From the NCBI GenBank assembly GCA_012798745.1, contig JAAZMQ010000363.1:1-18022 (forward strand): a DNA stretch of 18,022 bases, written 5' to 3'. Numbering within the stretch: position 1 is the stretch's first letter; every line of letters begins with the position of its first letter. A program made the translations under genes and the position numbers. This document shows positions 7,621 to 17,608 of this stretch, in pieces. This DNA comes from Bacteroidales bacterium. Lineage in GTDB: Bacteria; Bacteroidota; Bacteroidia; Bacteroidales; Dysgonomonadaceae. The notes beneath the pieces were generated by a model. That model did not search any database. It saw nothing but the letters and a program-made list of their open reading frames with translations, and was not told where the DNA came from.

Positions 7621-7636
7621 TATGTTTTAAAACATA
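7621..7636. repeat. Perfect 16-bp palindrome between the hydrolase and sigma genes
   Basis: TATGTTTTAAAACATA is a perfect self-complementary 16-mer lying 5 nt after the stop codon of the beta-helix hydrolase gene, in the leader region of the sigma gene. With no loop and no G:C core it is a poor terminator. It fits a dimeric-regulator operator better, but nothing proves that. Confidence 0.5.
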
Positions 7637-7641
7637 AAAAA

Positions 7642-10600
7642 TTATCGGCTAATTCGTTTAAACCAATATATTTTGTCTTTGTTTTTCGAAGGATGCAATG
7701 TATATTGGTTTTTTACCATTATTTCATTTTCTATAATTGAAACCTTACCTGTCGCCTCGTTAACGGATTTTAACTGATATAATCCCGACTCGAGAGGTAT
7801 AAGTACTTCGGGAAAATCATTCTCTAAATAAATAATGGCACCTGTATCGAATTCTTCCAATTGGTAACAACCTTCACTTTCTTTCACGACAATATCCATT
7901 TTTAAAGCATCTTCCAAAAAAGAAGGATCATCGATAGGTGGAAGACATGGCAACGATCCCCCGGCCATAAAAATTGCCCACGCCATTTCGGGATAATTTT
8001 GAGCAAAATAGGTAACTGCCTTCTGAGGATACATTTCCCGATACTCTTTTACTGCTCTATAAGCATCTTTAAATGTCACCTTACCAACTTTCATTAATCT
8101 GGCATGTTGACGCGGGGATAAATTTTTACCTCCTTCCGGAGCATAAAGCGATCCATTATCTTTATAATGCCAATAACGAATATCTATAATATCTACAACA
8201 GATGCTCTTTCGGGATCAGACAAAATCGCATCCTGAACATCTTTGGTGGCACTGAGTGCAATGAGCGCATCTTTCCCGGTTTCTTTTTCCCATTCACGGA
8301 TTTCGTCTATCCAAAATTGAACAAAATGCAACGGACCGGTAAATTCGGCACCGGTTAATTGCACCACATTTTTATTCTCTGCAAATGCATCCAAACATTG
8401 CCTGATGTATTTTTTATGTAATTCTTTTCTTATAGGATGTGTTATGTCATAAAACATATCGGCCATAAAGATCCTTTTGTCTCCTGCAAAAGGTACCGGC
8501 TCGGGAAATCCGGTATTGTTGATATTGTTGGCCGTTCGCCAAGGACAATCTACCCAGTGTGCCCCGGCTTCTAGGATATTGTGCTGAAAATAATTTTCAT
8601 GGAAAAGAAGAATACCATCTTGAGCGCCCTTGTCGGCAAATTCTTTTAATCTCGACCAATACCAGGCATTGGGTTTGTTTAAATCGTATTTACTTAAACC
8701 ATCCCATGCAGTACCTTTTCCACTACGAGCAAAAGCCTGCTCATAAAAGGGACCCCATACCTCACCGTTTTTTCGCCTTACACGCTGATGATCATCTCTT
8801 CTCCTATCGTACCATAAACCATAATTATGATCGAGAACCGCAATGTGATTTTCATTCATAAAAGAAATCACGGAATCGATTCTGTCTGTGAGCCCCAATC
8901 CTTCTCTACCTGGAACAAAACGGGTAATATGCGGTTTTGCTTTAGATAAATAATTGTTCCTCAGTTTTCCATTCCACCATTGAACTTCGATTCTTCCACC
9001 TGTTATCAAACGATCATCAATACTTATTTTTCCATTCTTTATATCTATAGGGGAGACCATTTTTCCAGGTTTGAGCGCAGAATTCTCTTTTAATTGATCA
9101 ATACTTTTTAGGTTGTAACCGTAAAATGTGGGTAAACACAAACTATCCTCTATCCATTCCCTCAATGTTAATCTGGGTTTATAAGCTTCTTGAGCTAATT
9201 GCATGGCAAGCTCAACAGTTGGACTGCTAGTGGAAGAGGTGTTTAAAGGAAGGATTCTTGCTCGCTCGGAGAAATCTTTTCCCAAGCGCTCCGACAATTG
9301 GGCATAGAACAAGCTCCTGGGCTGAATATGATTATTGGATTCATGCCATTCTCCATTGCCCGCAAACTGCCCCCAACAACCATATGCCCGATTTATGTTC
9401 TCGCAAGAAGGAGAATAACATTCTATTCCGGAAGCCGTACACTGCCAAAACATGCTGTTGGATGTACCCCAACCCGCACCATTGGTGTTTTGTCCCAAAT
9501 TCTTATATACCAGATCGTTCCCATCAATATCAACAATATCAAAAAGCAAACCGCATGCCCAGCTATCGATTGCGCCACTATAACTATACGATTTCATGGT
9601 TTCGCATTGCACAAAGGCATTGGGACCGGGCGCGCAAAAACCGGCACCAAAATCGTGAATCCCTTTTTCGGAATAACACCGTTGAAAAAGATTGAGTTGC
9701 CCCATCGTAAGAAAAGTATTTCGTCGCATCCCCCCGATTTCGGAAACAGGATTGGTTGCAATACAATCTTCTACCGTTATTTTGGACGCTGTTGGCTGAA
9801 GAATTACGACACTTCCCGCAAAATTCCTGAAATGAATCCGCCTGATCCAACAATCCGAGGCATTTTCCACAGAAACTGCCGTCCAACAATGATCTTCATC
9901 TTTAAGATTAGTCGAATCGTAATCCGATTCAAGCAATAAATTTTCTATTCCGCAATTTGAAATGCGCCCCGGCCATTCATACACAAATATCTTACATGCA
10001 GCATCATTCGCATTTAAAGCCATGCTCAACGGTGCATCAATTTTCACCGTGTTGTTTTTTATCTCTGTAATGGTTCTATCCCAATAAATATCAATATCGC
10101 CTTCTTTCCATCCAAGCGCCGTAATGCCTCCACCAAAATGATCGCAACCGAGTTTTTTAATCCAAGATGCAGTAGAAGGCCTGTATATAATTATTTTATC
10201 TCCTTTTTTAAGGTGAGACGCCCGATCTACTCCCAAAATATGAGAATTCACAGGTACATAGTTGGAAAGAAGTAAAAGCGTATCGATATACCGAATATTA
10301 TTTAAGCCCTCGATCTTAATGAAGGCATTTCGATCGACGCCATTCTTTCGCAACACGGTTTCATTTTTACCGGTTCCTCTTAATACTACGCCCGATTTAT
10401 GAATTACCAACGATTCATCAAGGGTAAATATGCCTCTATCCAATAAAACAGAACCTCTGAATCCTGAAGCATCCAAAGGAAGAGTCTCAACAAAATCGAT
10501 AGCTTGCTGGATCACTTGAGAAGAATTACCCTCACAATGGGGAACAAAAATTTTATTTTCTATCAAAGGAATGTCTTCCTCTGAGTTTTGATAACCACAA

Positions 10601-10755
10601 AAAGAAAAATCAAGCACCTTGTTGCCTAAACCATCGGTATTATAAATCAATTTTCCATTATCGACAGACAAAGACGGATTCTGTGAAGCAACAAAGTAAT
10701 TCGCCAATAAAAAGAAAATCAGAGTTATGATTATGTTTAATTTTCGTACCAACAT
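7642..10755 (-). CDS. Secreted two-domain protein: pectate-lyase-like beta-helix plus C-terminal glycosidase-like domain
   Basis: I choose ATG 10755 (1037 residues). The reading frame extends to a TTG at 10794, but the signal peptide (about 1-24, ending FVASQN) begins cleanly at 10755. Residues 33-62 (GKLIYNTDGLGNKVLDFSFC and on) and the beta-helix to about 480 look like the pectate lyase 3 superfamily. Residues about 585-1037 form a second domain with TIM-barrel-like strands: AVLDHNYGLWYD (639-650), ILLFHENYF (715-723), VVQLTGAEFTGP (797-808), VVDIIDIRYWHY (853-864) and AVTYFAQNYPEMAWAIF (913-929). Glu804, with Asp855 or Asp858, is my guess at catalytic acids. I believe this corresponds to the uncharacterised DUF6298 type found in polysaccharide loci, but I am not certain of the label. 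It starts 63 nt after the regulator gene and probably acts in the same pathway. Confidence 0.75.
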   Translation of the reverse strand: MLVRKLNIIITLIFFLLANYFVASQNPSLSVDNGKLIYNTDGLGNKVLDFSFCGYQNSEEDIPLIENKIFVPHCEGNSSQVIQQAIDFVETLPLDASGFRGSVLLDRGIFTLDESLVIHKSGVVLRGTGKNETVLRKNGVDRNAFIKIEGLNNIRYIDTLLLLSNYVPVNSHILGVDRASHLKKGDKIIIYRPSTASWIKKLGCDHFGGGITALGWKEGDIDIYWDRTITEIKNNTVKIDAPLSMALNANDAACKIFVYEWPGRISNCGIENLLLESDYDSTNLKDEDHCWTAVSVENASDCWIRRIHFRNFAGSVVILQPTASKITVEDCIATNPVSEIGGMRRNTFLTMGQLNLFQRCYSEKGIHDFGAGFCAPGPNAFVQCETMKSYSYSGAIDSWACGLLFDIVDIDGNDLVYKNLGQNTNGAGWGTSNSMFWQCTASGIECYSPSCENINRAYGCWGQFAGNGEWHESNNHIQPRSLFYAQLSERLGKDFSERARILPLNTSSTSSPTVELAMQLAQEAYKPRLTLREWIEDSLCLPTFYGYNLKSIDQLKENSALKPGKMVSPIDIKNGKISIDDRLITGGRIEVQWWNGKLRNNYLSKAKPHITRFVPGREGLGLTDRIDSVISFMNENHIAVLDHNYGLWYDRRRDDHQRVRRKNGEVWGPFYEQAFARSGKGTAWDGLSKYDLNKPNAWYWSRLKEFADKGAQDGILLFHENYFQHNILEAGAHWVDCPWRTANNINNTGFPEPVPFAGDKRIFMADMFYDITHPIRKELHKKYIRQCLDAFAENKNVVQLTGAEFTGPLHFVQFWIDEIREWEKETGKDALIALSATKDVQDAILSDPERASVVDIIDIRYWHYKDNGSLYAPEGGKNLSPRQHARLMKVGKVTFKDAYRAVKEYREMYPQKAVTYFAQNYPEMAWAIFMAGGSLPCLPPIDDPSFLEDALKMDIVVKESEGCYQLEEFDTGAIIYLENDFPEVLIPLESGLYQLKSVNEATGKVSIIENEIMVKNQYTLHPSKNKDKIYWFKRISR

Positions 10756-10757
10756 TC

Positions 10758-10768
10758 TATCGATTATT
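10758..10768 (-). promoter_or_regulatory. Shared leader 11-mer AATAATCGATA upstream of the two-domain hydrolase
   Basis: The minus strand reads AATAATCGATA, ending 2 nt before the ATG at 10755. It lies in the 63-nt gap after the regulator gene and supports 10755 rather than the TTG at 10794 as the start. Confidence 0.4.
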
Positions 10769-10818
10769 ATCTGATTAAATAAAGACGATTTCAAAGAATT
10801 TATGTAATGGGTTTATAT

Positions 10819-13800
10819 TTATTTTTTACAAGTATTTAAATAATCACGCGGCGACAATTTGTATTTTTTCTTAAAACATTTCCCAAAATACCCGGCATCC
10901 TTAAAACCAACGGCAAAAGCAATTTCCGATATCGACATATCGGTTTTTTTCATAAGTTCAACCGCTTTGTTCAATCGGATGTCTTTCACAAGATCTACCG
11001 GAGCTAAGCCGGTAATGCTTTTCAATTTTTTGAAAAAAGCAGAACGACTTAAATTCAAACTCGACGCTATCGCATCAATATTGAAATCGCTATTATCCAG
11101 ATTTTCTTCTATGATTTGACGAGTTTTATTTAAAAAATCCACGTCTTTTTCTACAAAATATTTACCGTAATCATCGGGAAGTTGATCTGAATTGTTATCC
11201 TTATTCCAAAATCTCTCTCTAAATAATTTCCTCTCATTTAATAACTGTTCTATTCTTGCTATTAAATGTTTCTTACTGAACGGCTTTGTTATATAGGCAT
11301 TTGCTCCGAGATTAAGAGATTGTATCTTGATCTTGTCATCATTTTTGGCAGTAAGCAGAATTACCGGGATATGACTTATTTGAAAATCATCTCGTATTTG
11401 TTTCAACAACTCCAATCCATCCATAGTTGGCATTACCTGATCGGTAATAACCACATCGGGATAATAGAGATGAACCTTCTTCAACCCTTCTTCTCCATCA
11501 TGAGCAATATAAACGTTGAATTTATCTTCTAACTGCAATTTAATCAGATTACACAAGGCTTTATTGTCTTCCACAAGCAAAAGAGAAGGCAAACCGGACT
11601 GTACATCGGCCGATTCTTCAATTTCAACTTCATCGTTCCCTTCCTCTTCTAAATCGGGTAAGCCTTCAACAATATCGCTAATATAAAAGTCCACTTCCGA
11701 TTCCTTAAAATGTTTTTCCCCCAAAGGAAGTTCAACTGTAAAGGCCGATCCTTTATTTTGAGCACTTTCAACTTTTATTTCTCCATGATGAAGAAGAACA
11801 AGTTCTTTCGATAGAGCAAGTCCTATACCTGTCCCTTGATATATAACATTTTGAACATCGCCGCTTTGAGAAAAACGTTCAAAAATTTCATCCAATTTGT
11901 TTTGAGGAATTCCTATTCCTGTATCTTCAATACGTATGAAACATTGTTGTTTTTCTTCTTCGATTCCCGCAGTTACCAAAACACTTCCTCCCGATGGTGT
12001 GAATTTAAACGCGTTGGAGAGAATGTTTCTTATCACAGTTTCAAGCTTCTCCTTATCTGCCCATAGAATAATATTCTCGTGTAACAAATGATAATTGTAA
12101 TCGATGTCGCTTTCTTCTGCCAAAACCAAAAATTCATCATAAAAAGATTTTATGATCATATTCAAGTTGACGGGAGAAACATGCAATCGCATTTTTTTGT
12201 TTTCAATTTTTCTGAAATCCAGAATCTGGTTAACCAAAATCAACATCTGATTTGTACTGTCTTCCATCAAATTCACATACTGTTTCCCCTTCTCCGAAAG
12301 ATTTTCGTTTTCTTTTAATTCCTGAATAGGCGCTTTTATCAATGTCAATGGCGTACGCAATTCGTGAGAAATGTTCGTAAAGAATTTTATTTTGAGGTCG
12401 GAAAGCTTCTGCTCGATACAAACATCGTTTCTCATCTTTATCATAAGTGTAATAAATCGGAACAAAGAATATAAAAAGACTGCCGAAAAAAACATATAAA
12501 CAATATAAGCCCCCGTAGATTTCCACCATGGAGGAAGAATCTTTATACGAAGGGCTCTTTCGGAAACCAATACCGGATTGGCGTCATCTATCGTTCTGAC
12601 TTTGAATAAATATTCTCCCGGAGGAACATTGGTATATGAAGCAATTCTGTTTTTGCCGTTGAAATGCCACTCCTTTTCATATCCTTCCAATATATAACGG
12701 TAACTGATATGGTTTTGGCTATAATAATTGAGTGCGGCAAATTCGATGGTGAACATGGACTGATTGTGCTTCAACGTAATATTATCAAGATATTTGACGG
12801 AAATACTGTCGGTATTCCACTCGTCGAAATCTTTATTGGATACTTTAATATCCACGATATAGGTGGGATAATCTATCTTGTTTGTCGTTATTTTTTGGGG
12901 ATCAAATTGCAATATGCCTTCTTTGCTGCCAAACCAGATGGTCCCGTCATTGCATCTCATGGCACTCCCTTCTTCCATTTTTATCGAAGGGAATCCGTCG
13001 TATTTATTGAAATTGCGAAACATTTTTGAACTCAAATTAAACCGTGAAATTCCCATTTCGGTTGAAAGCCAGAGATTATCGTAATTGTCTTCAACAATGG
13101 ATAAAACAACATCACTGTTAATTCCGCTTTTCAATCCATACGATTCAAACAATGGAAGTCTTTTCTCTTTATCGTATTTTATCAACCTATTTAGACCTCC
13201 ACCAAAAACGCTCACCCAAATCTGATCGTTTTTATCTTTATACAAACAGTAAATATCGTCATTATTGATGTTTAAATTATTCCGATATATTTCGAAATTT
13301 ATATCATCGGATGAATCGAAATCTCCTTCAAAAGACATCAATCCATCACTTGTTCCCACCCACATTCTTCCATCAGTATCCTCGATAATATTTCTAACTT
13401 CCATATATTGTCCATATTCGGGATATTTCGAGAAACTGTTGTACTTATGTTTAAATATTACGTGCTCACCATCCTCCTGCAATAGATTTAATCCTCCACC
13501 AAAAGCGCATACCCATATTCTCCCTTTTCTATCCTGATAAGTGTAATAAATATCGTTCCCACTAATTGATGTGGGAAGAGCTGTATCATGTATATACCTT
13601 TTAAATCGAAAACCTAAGGGATTCGTTTCATCCGGAATAGCACATACCAGTCCTCTCCCTTTTGTAGAGAACCATAAACGCCCCTTCCTGTCCTGCATAA
13701 TATGATATACATTACCGATTAGGTAATTATCCCGAGAAAAATGTTGTTTTAATTTCCCATCTTTACCAATAAGAAAAACTTCCGACATTCGGGTGGCAAT

Positions 13801-15201
13801 CCATATATCACCATTTTCTTGCTGAAAAAGGGCTTTCACCCCTACCGGATAAATTTCCGTGTTGTCGGTATTCCCCAAGTAAGCAGGATTAACCAAATGG
13901 AACTGCTGATTGGGAAAACTAACCCCAAAAATGCCCTCATCATAGGAAGTAAGCCACAAAATTCCGTTATTATCGAATAACAAATTAGATAACTTTTCCA
14001 TAGAACTTTTCTCGGATCGCTCTTCCAACCTGTTCATTTTCATATACTCACGATCAATCTGAACAACCACACCCGACCTGGTTAAAAAAAACATGCCCAA
14101 CTCTTTGCCATCTTGCCAAATAACGTTTTCATTGATAATTGTGCCGTGAGGGAATGTGAATTTTTGGACATGATTTTTCTTCGGGTCATAAGATATGACT
14201 TTATTATCGGCTGCAACAAACCATATCAAACCACAACTGTCACAAAATGAATTTGTAATGGATAATGAAGCCGAAATAAAAACAGAACAAATTGAATTAG
14301 AATTCAGATCGCAACAATAAATTCCCTTATTTTTTATCGTAATATAGAGTTTAGATTTATCAACCAGTAGATTTTGTATTTCCCCCAATCCGTTCAATTG
14401 ATCGAAAAATTCAATATCTCCACTGTTCAAATTTATACCGAAAACATTCCCTTTTTGATCTCCCAACCAGAGTATATCATTCACACAGCAAGAAAAAGTA
14501 AAATGCAAATCAGAAATTTTGGATAGTTTTTCGGTAAAATAATGAGCGGTTTCTTTTTCCAACGTTTTATTTTTCCGACAAGAAATAATAGAGAAATCCT
14601 TTCCTATCCAATTGATGTATTTTTCGTTCTCATGCAAAATATTATGCCTTAATTTTGAATCGGCCGTTTGAATATCGGAACGATACAATAAAACCACCAT
14701 TGCACGTGTATCTTTTGTAGGCGAAGCAAGCAACAGATCTTTATCTTTGGTCAACAAAAGAAATTCACCATCACTTGTTTTGGAGATTTTAATGATCTGA
14801 GCATTCACTGAAAATTCTTTCGGCAATTCATCGGAAAGGGAATAAAACCGTTCTTTCTTTTTATCGAATATATAAAGCTTGTGATCAATTGTCTTTACCC
14901 AAAGGTTGCCATATTTGTCCTCTATAATATGCTGTATCTTGCGTGGCGGTATATTTGCCTGAAATCTGTTTCTACTATTATATGTTTTGAACTCTACACC
15001 ATCAAAACTGCATAGACCATACCATGTACCAAACCACAAAAAACCATCCGAAGATTTCAAGGCACAATGTACGGTTTCATGGGGTATCCCATCCTCCGTA
15101 GAAAAATGTTCAACAATGATATTGTTATTCGCAAATATAAAACGAAAAGGAAAAAGACAAACAATAATATACCAAAAAACATGCTTATTCATCTTATTCA
15201 T
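10819..15201 (-). CDS. Hybrid two-component system regulator (sensor kinase, receiver and AraC fused)
   Basis: The 1460-residue product is full length for this class. In order: signal peptide (about 1-24); periplasmic beta-propeller repeats (about 30-770) of the SDGFLWFGT, DRKGRIWVCAFGGGL, DGRMWVGTSDGL kind; a Y_Y_Y-type domain (about 780-890); a membrane helix (about 897-920); HisKA with His946 in FFTNISHELRTPL; ATPase with Asn1063, DTGIGIP (1093-1099) and GTGIGLALSK (1123-1132); an acidic linker; a receiver with Glu1211/Asp1212, phospho-acceptor Asp1254, Thr1284 and Lys1306; and an AraC DNA-binding domain (about 1360-1457). Such proteins bind a signature oligosaccharide in the periplasm and switch on the adjacent locus. 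All catalytic residues look intact. The ATG overlaps the symporter stop (ATGA). A second ATG at 15192 has GAGGA 9 nt upstream and may be the true start. Confidence 0.96.
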   Translation of the reverse strand: MNKMNKHVFWYIIVCLFPFRFIFANNNIIVEHFSTEDGIPHETVHCALKSSDGFLWFGTWYGLCSFDGVEFKTYNSRNRFQANIPPRKIQHIIEDKYGNLWVKTIDHKLYIFDKKKERFYSLSDELPKEFSVNAQIIKISKTSDGEFLLLTKDKDLLLASPTKDTRAMVVLLYRSDIQTADSKLRHNILHENEKYINWIGKDFSIISCRKNKTLEKETAHYFTEKLSKISDLHFTFSCCVNDILWLGDQKGNVFGINLNSGDIEFFDQLNGLGEIQNLLVDKSKLYITIKNKGIYCCDLNSNSICSVFISASLSITNSFCDSCGLIWFVAADNKVISYDPKKNHVQKFTFPHGTIINENVIWQDGKELGMFFLTRSGVVVQIDREYMKMNRLEERSEKSSMEKLSNLLFDNNGILWLTSYDEGIFGVSFPNQQFHLVNPAYLGNTDNTEIYPVGVKALFQQENGDIWIATRMSEVFLIGKDGKLKQHFSRDNYLIGNVYHIMQDRKGRLWFSTKGRGLVCAIPDETNPLGFRFKRYIHDTALPTSISGNDIYYTYQDRKGRIWVCAFGGGLNLLQEDGEHVIFKHKYNSFSKYPEYGQYMEVRNIIEDTDGRMWVGTSDGLMSFEGDFDSSDDINFEIYRNNLNINNDDIYCLYKDKNDQIWVSVFGGGLNRLIKYDKEKRLPLFESYGLKSGINSDVVLSIVEDNYDNLWLSTEMGISRFNLSSKMFRNFNKYDGFPSIKMEEGSAMRCNDGTIWFGSKEGILQFDPQKITTNKIDYPTYIVDIKVSNKDFDEWNTDSISVKYLDNITLKHNQSMFTIEFAALNYYSQNHISYRYILEGYEKEWHFNGKNRIASYTNVPPGEYLFKVRTIDDANPVLVSERALRIKILPPWWKSTGAYIVYMFFSAVFLYSLFRFITLMIKMRNDVCIEQKLSDLKIKFFTNISHELRTPLTLIKAPIQELKENENLSEKGKQYVNLMEDSTNQMLILVNQILDFRKIENKKMRLHVSPVNLNMIIKSFYDEFLVLAEESDIDYNYHLLHENIILWADKEKLETVIRNILSNAFKFTPSGGSVLVTAGIEEEKQQCFIRIEDTGIGIPQNKLDEIFERFSQSGDVQNVIYQGTGIGLALSKELVLLHHGEIKVESAQNKGSAFTVELPLGEKHFKESEVDFYISDIVEGLPDLEEEGNDEVEIEESADVQSGLPSLLLVEDNKALCNLIKLQLEDKFNVYIAHDGEEGLKKVHLYYPDVVITDQVMPTMDGLELLKQIRDDFQISHIPVILLTAKNDDKIKIQSLNLGANAYITKPFSKKHLIARIEQLLNERKLFRERFWNKDNNSDQLPDDYGKYFVEKDVDFLNKTRQIIEENLDNSDFNIDAIASSLNLSRSAFFKKLKSITGLAPVDLVKDIRLNKAVELMKKTDMSISEIAFAVGFKDAGYFGKCFKKKYKLSPRDYLNTCKK

Positions 15202-16667
15202 TCCTCATTAGAAATCGATTGCTTATTGTTGTGTCTGACCATAACAAGACCTGCAAAAAAACCTACGATAAATATCAGCATTGTTCCAAAAACAATGGTC
15301 AAATAACTATGAAAAAATTGTTGCCCGCTAAGCGTCATCCATGCAATTAACAGAACCCCGCAAACAACGCCGGTTAAAGCATGAACACCCTTTGCTTTAC
15401 GGGAAAGATAACCCAACAAAAACAACCCCAACATTCCTCCACTAAAAATCGAAGCCATGCTCCACCATGCATCCAATGCACTTTTTACCGACATCATTGC
15501 CAAACCAATACCAATTCCCAATACCCCCAAAATAAAAGACATGCTATATAGAATGATCATCTTCTTTTTTTCAGGAATTTCTTTTTTCCCATGCTCAAAA
15601 AAATCGGTCAATATGATGGTGGCTGCACTGTTTACACTCGTGGAAATAGTACTCATTCCTGCAGAAAATATGGCTGCAAGCAACAAACCTGTAATCCCAA
15701 CAGGCAGACCATTGACAATGAAATAAGGAAATACCTGATCTCCTGCAACAGTGGCCGGCAATAATTCGGGTTGAGCTTTATAATACACAAATAACCCCGT
15801 ACCAATAACAAAGAACAACAAACTTACGGGCACATACAATAATCCTCCGAACAAAACAGAAAAACGGGCGTTTTTTTCATCCTTCGCACTCTTATATCGT
15901 TGAATATAATTTTGATCGATACCGTAATTCTGTAAATTAATAAACAAACCATAAAACAAAGTTACCCAAAAAGTCTGAGCATTCAATTCAAAACCAAAGG
16001 AGCCTAAGGAAAATTTATCGAACGCTTTCCCCTCCACAAAAAACTGCGTTATCCCATCCGGCAATGAAAAAAGCAAAACAAAAGCACTCACTAGAGCTCC
16101 GGCTATTAAAATCAACCCTTGAATGGCATCTGTCCATATCACTGCTTTAATTCCTCCCAGCATGGAATAAATAATAACACACAACCCCGTAACAATGATG
16201 ATGGACGAGACACTCCATCCGAGCATGAAATGCAAAGCCAATGCCAACAAAAAAAGTACCGACCCAATGCGTGCAATCTGAGTTAACAGATAACAGACAG
16301 CTGCATAAGCTCTTGCCCAATAACCAAATCGGTCTTCCAAAAAACTATACGCAGAAACACTACTAATATTCCGATAAAAAGGAACAAAATACTTACTTGC
16401 AATAACAGCTGCCAAGGGAATTGAAAGACTAAACACAAACGAATTCCAATTTCCGGAATAAGCACTCCCCGGCAAACCCAAAAAACTTATACTGCTCACA
16501 TAAGTAGCAAAAATAGACATACCGACAATAAATCCCGGCACACTTCCACCTGCCTCCGTATAGTCGGAAACATTTTTATTTTTCCGAAAAAAAGAAATCC
16601 CAAAAAGAACGGTTCCCAGTGTGAAAACAACAAATATAACAATATCCAATATATGAATCTGCATCAT
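15198..16667 (-). CDS. Sodium:solute symporter (SSS family), probable sugar or sugar-acid importer
   Basis: The 489-residue product is highly hydrophobic, with about 13 membrane helices, the normal SSS size. Family signatures: SIFATYVSSISFLGLPGSAY in the first core helix (51-70), YSMLGGIKAVIWTDAIQ (167-183), YGIDQNYIQRY (248-258) and AAIFSAGMSTISTSVNS (331-347). The last carries the Ser/Thr residues expected at the second sodium site. SSS members bring in sugars, sialic acid or organic acids with sodium; the substrate cannot be read from sequence. A strong ribosome site (AGAAGGTG) precedes the ATG-ATG start. It begins 17 nt after the aldolase gene and ends in a 4-nt overlap with the regulator, so these three genes form one operon. 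The neighbour suggests a substrate that yields a 2-keto-3-deoxy acid. Confidence 0.92.
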   Translation of the reverse strand: MMQIHILDIVIFVVFTLGTVLFGISFFRKNKNVSDYTEAGGSVPGFIVGMSIFATYVSSISFLGLPGSAYSGNWNSFVFSLSIPLAAVIASKYFVPFYRNISSVSAYSFLEDRFGYWARAYAAVCYLLTQIARIGSVLFLLALALHFMLGWSVSSIIIVTGLCVIIYSMLGGIKAVIWTDAIQGLILIAGALVSAFVLLFSLPDGITQFFVEGKAFDKFSLGSFGFELNAQTFWVTLFYGLFINLQNYGIDQNYIQRYKSAKDEKNARFSVLFGGLLYVPVSLLFFVIGTGLFVYYKAQPELLPATVAGDQVFPYFIVNGLPVGITGLLLAAIFSAGMSTISTSVNSAATIILTDFFEHGKKEIPEKKKMIILYSMSFILGVLGIGIGLAMMSVKSALDAWWSMASIFSGGMLGLFLLGYLSRKAKGVHALTGVVCGVLLIAWMTLSGQQFFHSYLTIVFGTMLIFIVGFFAGLVMVRHNNKQSISNEE

Positions 16668-16684
16668 ACTTTCACCTTCTGCGA

Positions 16685-17608
16685 TTAAGAATTCATTTTT
16701 CTCTCGATTGCCTCTATCCGATCGACTAAAATATTTCTTTCTTTTTGTCCAAATTTAGTAAAAGGTTCCGACATATAATCGCTACAAATCCCCTTTATAT
16801 TCAATGTCGTTTTTAATCCTTTCAAATAACTTGACCCATATTTACCTACCGTATAGAGCGAATTACTGATTTCTATTACCAAAGACTGCAAGTGTTGAAT
16901 GACTTCAATGTTTTTTGTTGAAGCTGCCCGGTAAAGTTTTACATAAAGCTCCGGATAAAGATTTGCACCACCATTTACTCCTCCATGTCCCCCCATCATT
17001 ACTGTTTCTGCCATCATTTCTTCAGGTCCCACAAATAAAGTAAAAGGTCTATTTTTTAAAGAATAAAGCAATTTCTGAAAATACACGCCGTTTGCAGAAC
17101 TGTCTTTTAAACCGATAATTTTTGGATTTTCCGCCAATTTAAGAACCGTTTGATGCTCAATATATATTTTCACATTGGCCGGCATGTTGTATAAAAATAA
17201 CGGTAAATCGATTTTTGAAACCAAACGCGTGTAGTACTGAATAAGCTCAACTTGTCCTGGAATATAGTAATAAGGCGGGGCTGCAACTACGGCATCGGCT
17301 CCACATCGTGCGGCATAAGCTGCCAATCGAACACTTTCGTCGATGCAAGTATCGGAAATTCCCACTAAAACAGGAACTCTTGATCCTACCTTTTCGCACG
17401 TAACTTTTATTAATTCTCTTCTTAACTCGTAGCTCAAGTTTTGCGCTTCGCCGGTTGTACCCAATATAAAAATCCCCGATACGCCACCATCAATCACATG
17501 GTTTATTAAATGATCCAATCCTTCGCAATCCAATACATTATTTTCCAAAAGCGGCGTCACAAGGGGAACAATAATCCCCTTCAATGGACTCTCAAATTTG
17601 TAATTCAT
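16685..17608 (-). CDS. DapA/NanA-family aldolase (N-acetylneuraminate lyase / KDG-aldolase-like)
   Basis: The 307-residue TIM-barrel protein is of normal family length. Class I aldolase landmarks are present: GTTGE (50-54), the catalytic Tyr140 in LYNMP and the Schiff-base Lys168 in IGLKDSS. True dihydrodipicolinate synthases have an Arg shortly after the Y-N-V-P motif to bind the substrate carboxylate. Here the sequence is YNMPANVKIYI with no Arg, so I do not call it DapA. Cleavage of a 2-keto-3-deoxy sugar acid or sialic acid to pyruvate and an aldehyde is more likely, in the cytoplasm. It precedes the symporter by 17 nt. The 98-nt AT-rich gap upstream separates it from the amidohydrolase and shows no convincing promoter. 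Confidence 0.9.
   Translation of the reverse strand: MNYKFESPLKGIIVPLVTPLLENNVLDCEGLDHLINHVIDGGVSGIFILGTTGEAQNLSYELRRELIKVTCEKVGSRVPVLVGISDTCIDESVRLAAYAARCGADAVVAAPPYYYIPGQVELIQYYTRLVSKIDLPLFLYNMPANVKIYIEHQTVLKLAENPKIIGLKDSSANGVYFQKLLYSLKNRPFTLFVGPEEMMAETVMMGGHGGVNGGANLYPELYVKLYRAASTKNIEVIQHLQSLVIEISNSLYTVGKYGSSYLKGLKTTLNIKGICSDYMSEPFTKFGQKERNILVDRIEAIERKMNS

Noticed and set aside
9298..9939. Plus-strand open frame of 213 codons opposite the two-domain hydrolase
   Set aside because: No domain, and it overlaps another antisense frame. It is a shadow of the minus-strand coding sequence.
16685..17608. Calling the aldolase dihydrodipicolinate synthase (dapA) for lysine synthesis
   Set aside because: The carboxylate-binding Arg after the Y-N-x-P motif is missing and the gene sits in a transport/catabolic operon.
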